Source: a virus. From it: a DNA stretch of 64,000 nt. The stretch lies in the IMG/VR virus record IMGVR_UViG_3300028592_000004, positions 62,001-126,000 of that record. One strand, 5' to 3'. Made by a program: the position numbers and the translations under genes. Shown piece by piece: positions 58,353 through 64,000 of the stretch. Each line of letters begins with the position of its first letter. Position 1 is the first letter of the stretch. The notes below the pieces were generated by a model, which was not told the DNA's origin, ran no database searches, and saw only the letters and a list, made by a program, of their open reading frames with translations.

Positions 58353-60157
58353 ACGTCCTCCTCAAGGTGGAAGTAGCTGAACCGGGCTTCGGCCTTGATC
58401 GAGCCGATGCCGAACTTGCCGTTGGCGGGAAGATAACTGGCAGTGGTCAGCGTCACTTCCGCGGAGGGCAGTGATGGATTTGTGACCGATTCCAGCGTAG
58501 CGAAGATATCGACACTGCCAGAGACGTTCGAGAGGGTCGTCTGAACCGTAAGCCGATAGCAGTGGCCCACGATAACGCCCAGCGGCCCGGCCTGAACCAG
58601 CGGAGCACTCATGATCGTTCCGTTGAAGAACCGGATCTCCAATGCGTCGCTGTTCTTGTTCAGGCTGACGTAGTAGTACTGCTCGATCTGGCTCGTGCCC
58701 ACCAGGTGCCAGTTGACGATGATCCCGCCGTTCCGCTCGATTCCCTCGACAAGCTGGAAGACCGTCTCGCACCGCTTGTCGAGCGAGGACGTGTAAGCGC
58801 AGTTGTTCCAGATTGCGACGTTGCGGCGGCTGAGGTTGACGGCCGAGTAGGAGCGATTGATCGGGACCGGGAAGAGTCCGGACGCTGCCTCGTCGATTCC
58901 GTCGACACAGACCAGGAAGCGCCGGGTCAGCGCAAACAGCTCAAAGTGGGTCTCCCAGACAAGGATCGGCGGATCCTCTTCGTCGACCCCAGGCAGGGAG
59001 CTGACCAGCGACGAGACAAGACTGCTGACGCTGTCGATCGAGCTGTCGCTGTAGCAGGACTCCGAGGTGAAGACGGACGAGACGGAGTCGTACCCCGCGC
59101 CGAGCTCCTGCGGGCAGTCTGTGTTCCGGATCGCGAACGTACCAAACTTGACTTCCCAGTCCGGGTCCACCGCGTGATCGAAAGAGTCGGTGAACGGCAA
59201 GTTCCCGCAATCTTCCGCGCTGCTGGATTCGCTCGGATCTGGATCAGGCCCAGGTCCGCCGCCGTCCGAGGAGTCCTCAGAGATGGAGAAGGAATTCAGA
59301 CTGTCGCAAAGGTCATTGAAGTCGCCGTCGACCTGCGGCCTGCCGGCACAGACCTCCTCGATCCCGATCGGTAGGTTGAGCCCGATCCCGCCAACGTCAC
59401 CTTCGATCGGCAGCACTTCGATTCCGGTGAACTCGATCTCAATGTTGCCGTCGCAGTCCGGGATTGCCGGCCCGAGACGTTCAATCCCGGGACGCAGGCA
59501 AGTCTTTGACTCTGGCCGGTCACCGCACGGACCGCGGTAAAGGTCGAAGACGTTCCGGTTCAGCTGGTTTCGGAGGCGGAAGACAATCGCGTCGACTTCG
59601 TTGCCTTCGACTTCCAGCGTCTCGCTGACGATCTGCAGGTCCTGCCCGCCGCGGAGTCGCACAATCCCGGTCATGGCGGGATCGACATTCAGCTTGCCGA
59701 CTTCCGTTACGGGAATCGGGTTGTACGGGCGGGCACACCGCGGCAGCAGCATCGACTGGTTGGGCGACGAAAAGCGGCCGGAGTAGAGCGTGTGGAGAGC
59801 CTCTCCGAAGACAAGCCAGCCACCCACTCCGGGCACCTGACCCGTGATCGCATACGGTTTGCCAGCTACGAATGCAGACTTCAGAATCGTGACAGCCCCG
59901 AGTGGGGCGAGCGTTGGCGTGGATCCACCGGCCGGCTGGTCCGAGGCCACCAGGGCGACGGTCAGAAGCCGCTCGGTGGACGCGATGCCGCTGATGCAGA
60001 CGTACCGGCCAAGAGTCAGCGGAAATCGCAGCGCGCAGTCGACAATCAGACGACTCGGCAGGATCTGGCCGGCGTCGTCTCGACAGGTGGCATTGTCGTC
60101 AAGCGGGTAGGCGCGATTCGCATTCCGATTGAAGAACTGGTGTCCGCTCGTTCCCAT
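58349..60157 (-). CDS. Large virion-type protein, 602 aa, same paralogous family
   Basis: Start at the ATG 60157 (TGATG junction); a start two codons upstream is also possible. The N-terminus HQFFNRNANRAYPLDDNATC gives the family motif, followed by LPSRLIVDCALRF. A Ser/Asp/Gly/Pro linker lies at about residues 295-320. The C-terminal 270 residues look like a lectin or concanavalin-like jelly roll (FDHAVDPDWEVKFGTFAIRN at its start). This could be a receptor-binding or glycan-binding fibre protein. Confidence 0.65.
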   Translation of the reverse strand: MGTSGHQFFNRNANRAYPLDDNATCRDDAGQILPSRLIVDCALRFPLTLGRYVCISGIASTERLLTVALVASDQPAGGSTPTLAPLGAVTILKSAFVAGKPYAITGQVPGVGGWLVFGEALHTLYSGRFSSPNQSMLLPRCARPYNPIPVTEVGKLNVDPAMTGIVRLRGGQDLQIVSETLEVEGNEVDAIVFRLRNQLNRNVFDLYRGPCGDRPESKTCLRPGIERLGPAIPDCDGNIEIEFTGIEVLPIEGDVGGIGLNLPIGIEEVCAGRPQVDGDFNDLCDSLNSFSISEDSSDGGGPGPDPDPSESSSAEDCGNLPFTDSFDHAVDPDWEVKFGTFAIRNTDCPQELGAGYDSVSSVFTSESCYSDSSIDSVSSLVSSLVSSLPGVDEEDPPILVWETHFELFALTRRFLVCVDGIDEAASGLFPVPINRSYSAVNLSRRNVAIWNNCAYTSSLDKRCETVFQLVEGIERNGGIIVNWHLVGTSQIEQYYYVSLNKNSDALEIRFFNGTIMSAPLVQAGPLGVIVGHCYRLTVQTTLSNVSGSVDIFATLESVTNPSLPSAEVTLTTASYLPANGKFGIGSIKAEARFSYFHLEEDV

Positions 60158-61629
60158 CAGCATCCACTACCAACGGCCACAGTGATCGTCCTGACCTGTG
60201 GGGCTTCTGCGGACGGCTGTGGCACGCCGTTGACATAAGCCGTGGCGGTGATTGTCAGGCTTGTGCTCTCCTGAGTGCAAGGCACGATAGCCCGGAATCG
60301 GACCGTCGCCGGACGTCCCGGACTAAGATAGTCCCAGAACACCGAGTAGCCGCCGGTGGGGTTACCGTCGTCGTCCAGGATCGGTGCGACGTTCCCCAGG
60401 GTGCTGCCGCCCGTATCCGAGGACAAGACGACTGAGCAACTCGGGAAGGAAACCTCCTCATCGCAACCCTCTGCCGGGTTGTTGATGGTGAAGCCGAAGC
60501 GGATCTCGACGTTGCGATTGCAGCCGCTCTGCATGTTGCAGAAGGACGCCAGCACCTCAACATTGAAGCCGCCGCTCGCCCGAGCGACGAGATCGAGCAC
60601 ATCCAGTCGACGGCAATCCGCGACGGTCGTGAACCGCTGGATCTGATCCACAAGGCTGTCACGTGTCGACATGTAGTTGCTGCCGACGCCGACCCAACGG
60701 TTGTAGACCTGGCGGAAGTTCTCGTAGGTCGCAATGAAGTCTTCCTTCTTACAGCACGGCGAGCAGTCGTTTCCGATCTTGAGGGTCGCTGCGGTCGGTC
60801 GCACCTTGCCGTCGACGATTTCAGTCGGTTGCCGGACGTAGTGGCAGAGATCTGTCTCCAGCTTGAACTCCCCGTACGCATTCGGGCTCACACCGTTGAT
60901 ACGGCGGACAAGGATGTCCGGCTCCTGGCACGCCTCGAACCGGCCCAGCCCGCCGCCTGGCGCTGACGTGACCGTAATTCGCGTGATGTTGCGAAGCCCC
61001 TCTGTGCGCTGCGCAACGTCGAGCACTGTGTTGAAGCCGGCCTCCAGCACGATGTCGTTCGTTGCCGTGACCAATCCGGTGCGAACGGATGTGACCCGCT
61101 TCGGCCGCTTGTCCGCACAGCGGGCGTCAATGACAGCCGACTCCGGCTCAATGTAGAGCTCGTACTCGGTCGCGTCGTCGACGTTCATGACGGCCGTCCA
61201 CTGGACGACCCTCAATACCATCTCACCCAGGGACCACTCGTGAACCCGCAGCCGATCGCCGAAGTCCGCGGCGCTGTAGTAGGTCGCCTCCGTTGTGTCG
61301 AAGACCGTAACACCGTTGGCGTCCACGATTTTGATGTCGCAGTCGTGGGTTGGAGTAATCGGGAGATCCTCCGGTTCCTCGACCAGTGACTCTTCTTCAG
61401 CGATGTATTTTGCGAAGCCGTAAACCCACTCCACCCGGAGCGGCTCAGCAGCCGGATCCGGGTGGTTCAGGTACATGTCCGAGAGGAGACCCTTGATGTC
61501 CGAACTCGGTCGAATGAGCGGATAGTCCCGACCTTCGATGTTGACCGTGTACGACAGTCCGGACCGCTGGGCGGCGCCGTCAGGCGTGTCGAACTCGAAG
61601 TTGAACTCTTCGTTGAATTCGCCGGGCAT
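60157..61629 (-). CDS. Virion-type protein, 490 aa
   Basis: Reads MPGEFNEEFNFEFDTPDGAA, then YPLIRPSSDIKGLLSDMYLN. Beta-rich, with Cys clusters (CSPCCKKEDF, CNMQSGCNRN) and a C-terminal Ig/BACON-like segment (RPATVRFRAIVPCTQESTSL). It lies between the small 61632 gene and the RxYPL family. No known domain is certain. Confidence 0.6.
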   Translation of the reverse strand: MPGEFNEEFNFEFDTPDGAAQRSGLSYTVNIEGRDYPLIRPSSDIKGLLSDMYLNHPDPAAEPLRVEWVYGFAKYIAEEESLVEEPEDLPITPTHDCDIKIVDANGVTVFDTTEATYYSAADFGDRLRVHEWSLGEMVLRVVQWTAVMNVDDATEYELYIEPESAVIDARCADKRPKRVTSVRTGLVTATNDIVLEAGFNTVLDVAQRTEGLRNITRITVTSAPGGGLGRFEACQEPDILVRRINGVSPNAYGEFKLETDLCHYVRQPTEIVDGKVRPTAATLKIGNDCSPCCKKEDFIATYENFRQVYNRWVGVGSNYMSTRDSLVDQIQRFTTVADCRRLDVLDLVARASGGFNVEVLASFCNMQSGCNRNVEIRFGFTINNPAEGCDEEVSFPSCSVVLSSDTGGSTLGNVAPILDDDGNPTGGYSVFWDYLSPGRPATVRFRAIVPCTQESTSLTITATAYVNGVPQPSAEAPQVRTITVAVGSGC

Positions 61630-61631
61630 CG

Positions 61632-62102
61632 TTAGACCGGGTTGGAGGTGGACAGAGTGAGGGCTTCGCGGAACAGGTCGTCTACGTCGTTCTCGTCCTT
61701 CCCGAGGAACTGCTTGAACAGAAGCACCGAGGGATGATCGCGACGGACGTACGGGGCGTACTGTACGTCGTCCATGAGGTCCTCGTTGCCTGGAGCCAGA
61801 ATGTACTGATCAATCAGGTCTAGAGCAGTGACAATCTCCGGATCATCGTAAATGACCAGCCGCCGCAGAGCTTTCCGGAGGCCGTGCATGGCGACGGTGT
61901 CCGGCACAGGCGATGCGTTCCAGTCCCAGCCTGCAAGAACAGCGTTGGCGGCGGTCTGCTGTTCCTCCGTCGCTTCCGGAAGGAATGAGATCGATGACTG
62001 TGACACGCCTTCGATGGGAAGTCCCAGATCCAGGAGGTGCCGGTGAAGGTCCTGAAGGCGTCCACCCAGTTTTTCCAACTCAGCTGAGATGCTCACACCC
62101 AC
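61632..62102 (-). CDS. Hypothetical protein, 156 aa
   Basis: The GTG at 62102 has AAAGGA five bases upstream and overlaps the fibre gene by ten bases; a second GTG at 62096 is possible. Helical, acidic protein ([36 protein letters not shown]). Perhaps a fibre assembly or connector protein, by position only. Confidence 0.55.
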   Translation of the reverse strand: MGVSISAELEKLGGRLQDLHRHLLDLGLPIEGVSQSSISFLPEATEEQQTAANAVLAGWDWNASPVPDTVAMHGLRKALRRLVIYDDPEIVTALDLIDQYILAPGNEDLMDDVQYAPYVRRDHPSVLLFKQFLGKDENDVDDLFREALTLSTSNPV

Positions 62103-63967
62103 ACCAGTCCTTTGACATCGTAGTAGTAGAAGGTCGAGTTATTCGTTCCGGTCGCAGACTCGCTGACGTAGTAGATTACATAACCCGTGCTGGGTGCGAG
62201 TGGCAGCGCAAAGCCGTCTCCAACAGCGGCGGCAGCGCTATGGTCAATGACCAGGGCCGGCGTAGTCGACGTCGAGGTTCCGAGACCCAGACGAGCGCCC
62301 TGAGTACCAGCACCGGACGGCAACATCGCGCCGACGAGCGACAACATTGGAGCTCGGGACGGGAAAGTGGATACCCACTCCAAAGTCGCTCCGCTGCCGT
62401 TATTCCATCCGCGAATGGTCGTGGAGCTGTATGTGTGACTGTTCACATAGTCCGATCGAGCCAGCAACTTCGGCACAGGATTCAGCGCGTTCGACACGAA
62501 CCGCTTTGTCACAGAGTCTTCGGTCGTGGTCGTGCTGGTCGTACGAATCGTACCGAGCAGGATGGCTTGATTCGCACTAACGACGTTTCCGCTGATCACG
62601 CCGGTGATCTGGGACGCGTTGGTCTGTATACCGTGGAGCCATTCGATTGAAATGGCCCGGTCGGTATCGTTGGTCCACGCAACGTAGTCCAGGGTGAAGC
62701 TACCGCTGTTCACGTAGCCGTAGACGTCGTAGTTCTTGCCGCTCGTCAGGCCGGTCAGCGTTCGGCCGATCTGCGAAAAGACGTATGGCACCCACATGGT
62801 GCCGTTCCAGATGGTGACAAGGTTGCCGTTGTAGGGCGTGAAGAAGACGCTCGATGAGCCGGTGACGTCGCTCGTTGTGACGGGCACGCCGGTGGTCAGC
62901 GTCAGCCGTCCGGACATCGGAACGTTGGCCGCGTATCCCGCCACGGTCGAGTTGTTGGCGAACAGCCAGCCGGTGAGATTCGTCGTTGTCGATGACGTCA
63001 CCTGGTTCGGACCAACGGCGCCCTGAGCACCCTGGTTTCCCTGGGTGCCTTGCGGACCTTGAGTTCCTTGCGGACCGGCAGCGCCTTGGGCTCCCTGGTT
63101 TCCCTGGGGACCCTGTGCTCCGGCTGCTCCCTGGTTGCCTTGCGGACCTTGTGCTCCAGCCGCACCCTGATTCCCCTGGGGACCCTGCGCCCCAGCGGCA
63201 CCCTGATTGCCCTGATTGCCTTGGGTGCCCTGATTCCCCTGCGGTCCCTGCGGGCCAGCGGGTCCCTGGGGACCGGTCGCACCTACGGCCCCGGGTTCAC
63301 CCTGTGGGCCAATATCGCCCTGGGGTCCGACATCACCCTGCGGGCCGGTGTTGCCGGTCGCACCGGTAGCACCTTGCGGTCCCTGCGGGCCGGCAGGTCC
63401 CTGTGGACCAACCATCGACACAACGACGGCGTCGTTCCAGTTGTAGTCGACCAGCTTGGGGCCGAACATTACGTTGAGGTCGGTCCGGATGTAGAAGTCG
63501 CCGGTCTTGCCGTACAACGCGTCGGGATCGCCTACGCCACTGAGAACCGTGTTGCCGTCAGCGCCGGCTGCCCCGTTGGATCCTGCAGCCCCCTGGGGTC
63601 CGGTCGCACCCTGCGGACCCTGAGCGCCCGTTCCGCCGGCCGCGCCGGCAGCTCCCTGAGGTCCCTGCGGACCCGTGGCCCCTTGCGGACCCGTGTCCCC
63701 ATCATCCCCGTCGTTGCCGGCCGGACCTTCCGGACCTTGTGCACCAGTGGCGCCCTGAGGACCCGCCCCGCCAGTAGCACCGGCGGCACCCTGGGCGCCT
63801 TGGGCTCCCTGCGCTCCCTGTGGCCCGGAGAGGCCTTCTGCGATCTTGGCTTCGATCGTGACCACCAGGTCACGCATCGACTGCGCCTTGATCCACTTTC
63901 GGGTGCCATCCTTGAAGATCCCGTCCGGACCCAGGAAGTCATCCCATTCGCGAATTGTGTCAGGCAT
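62093..63967 (-). CDS. Collagen-like tail fibre protein, 624 aa
   Basis: Residues 1-45 form a short N-terminal attachment part ([18 protein letters not shown]). Residues about 46-325 are Gly-X-Y repeats broken by a non-collagen insert (near residues 155-190, [18 protein letters not shown]). The C-terminal 300 residues start [20 protein letters not shown], then [15 protein letters not shown], a domain found at the tip of many phage tail proteins. Predicted trimeric fibre. The start has GGCAAGG upstream. Confidence 0.85.
   Translation of the reverse strand: MPDTIREWDDFLGPDGIFKDGTRKWIKAQSMRDLVVTIEAKIAEGLSGPQGAQGAQGAQGAAGATGGAGPQGATGAQGPEGPAGNDGDDGDTGPQGATGPQGPQGAAGAAGGTGAQGPQGATGPQGAAGSNGAAGADGNTVLSGVGDPDALYGKTGDFYIRTDLNVMFGPKLVDYNWNDAVVVSMVGPQGPAGPQGPQGATGATGNTGPQGDVGPQGDIGPQGEPGAVGATGPQGPAGPQGPQGNQGTQGNQGNQGAAGAQGPQGNQGAAGAQGPQGNQGAAGAQGPQGNQGAQGAAGPQGTQGPQGTQGNQGAQGAVGPNQVTSSTTTNLTGWLFANNSTVAGYAANVPMSGRLTLTTGVPVTTSDVTGSSSVFFTPYNGNLVTIWNGTMWVPYVFSQIGRTLTGLTSGKNYDVYGYVNSGSFTLDYVAWTNDTDRAISIEWLHGIQTNASQITGVISGNVVSANQAILLGTIRTTSTTTTEDSVTKRFVSNALNPVPKLLARSDYVNSHTYSSTTIRGWNNGSGATLEWVSTFPSRAPMLSLVGAMLPSGAGTQGARLGLGTSTSTTPALVIDHSAAAAVGDGFALPLAPSTGYVIYYVSESATGTNNSTFYYYDVKGLVWV
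63010..63270 (-). repeat. Tandem 36-base repeats in the collagen-like fibre gene
   Basis: A 12-residue unit [12 protein letters not shown] occurs three times in a row, with flanking partial units ([10 protein letters not shown]), within the collagen-like part. Confidence 0.6.
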
Positions 63968-63976
63968 CCTTGCCTC

Positions 63977-64000
63977 TCAACAGGAAACGCACCCCCGATC
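63977..64000 (-). CDS. Possible 3' end of a gene cut by window edge
   Basis: On the minus strand the frame DRGCVSC ends with a TGA at 63977-63979, just before the fibre gene's ribosome binding site. Only seven codons are visible, so this is a guess based on spacing. Confidence 0.3.
   Translation of the reverse strand, partial: DRGCVSC

Noticed and set aside
63010-63830. CRISPR-like regular repeats
   Set aside because: Period of 9 and 36 bases in frame with Gly-X-Y triplets; this is collagen coding, with no spacers.

Overview
The window looks like a segment of a large tailed double-stranded DNA phage. It is GC-rich and almost wholly coding, with about 65 genes, most overlapping by 1-20 bases and many reading TGATG or ATGA at the junction. 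It carries a T4-like replication and recombination set, nucleotide-pool enzymes, a large terminase subunit and collagen-like virion proteins. I see no rRNA, tRNA, integrase, transposase or CRISPR array. The host cannot be read from the sequence. Serine-rich and Cys-rich virion proteins and a CsrA homologue are compatible with many Gram-negative-type bacteria, Planctomycetota included, but that is only a guess.

Layout, left to right. Nearly everything is on the minus strand, so transcription runs from high to low coordinates. 1-4.6 kb: small unknown genes, a glycosyltransferase, a K/A-rich protein and a DUF932-like protein. 4.6-24 kb: replication and recombination. This holds a UvsX/RecA-like recombinase, a candidate ssDNA-binding protein with a very acidic tail, a dNMP kinase-like enzyme, a family A DNA polymerase with an N-terminal uracil-DNA-glycosylase-like domain and a 302-residue intein, a primase, a DnaB-like helicase, a UvsW-like helicase, and SbcC/SbcD-like (gp46/gp47) proteins. 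23.4-27.5 kb: a sugar operon with HldE (ADP-heptose synthesis) and three glycosyltransferases. 27.5-37.9 kb: a zinc-ribbon protein, an acidic repeat protein, a CsrA homologue, a Rep-like zinc protein, MazG, ThyX, ATP-dependent ligase, GIY-YIG nuclease, dCTP deaminase, RNase H and small membrane proteins.

37.9-44.3 kb holds the only two plus-strand genes (terminase large subunit and an unknown 390-residue protein). Each starts exactly head-to-head with a minus-strand gene. A cupin, a D/E-repeat protein and an 882-residue zinc-ribbon/degenerate P-loop protein lie between or beside them. 44.3-52 kb: a GP88-like protein, a SWIM-finger membrane protein, a module of a Ycf46-like AAA+ ATPase with DUF1257 and DUF2997 proteins, several unknown genes, a strong terminator and a large inverted repeat. 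52-64 kb: a virion/glycosylation block. Two collagen-like proteins, a family of proteins sharing an N-terminal RxYPL-type motif and a Cys-rich protein are followed directly by a GT-B glycosyltransferase and a GT9-GT2 fusion.

How the parts may work together (inference): the replication block is self-sufficient, and the pool enzymes feed dTMP synthesis. The most distinctive theme is sugar. A phage-encoded route to ADP-heptose and at least six glycosyltransferase domains sit in two operons, one directly downstream of collagen-like fibre genes. This suggests glycosylation of the fibres, of host surface glycans, or of DNA. Other candidates for new biology are the CsrA gene with a GCCC-AGGA-GGGC hairpin in its own leader, a 16-bp CAAT..ATTG dyad repeated near gene starts, and the Ycf46/DUF1257/DUF2997 module.
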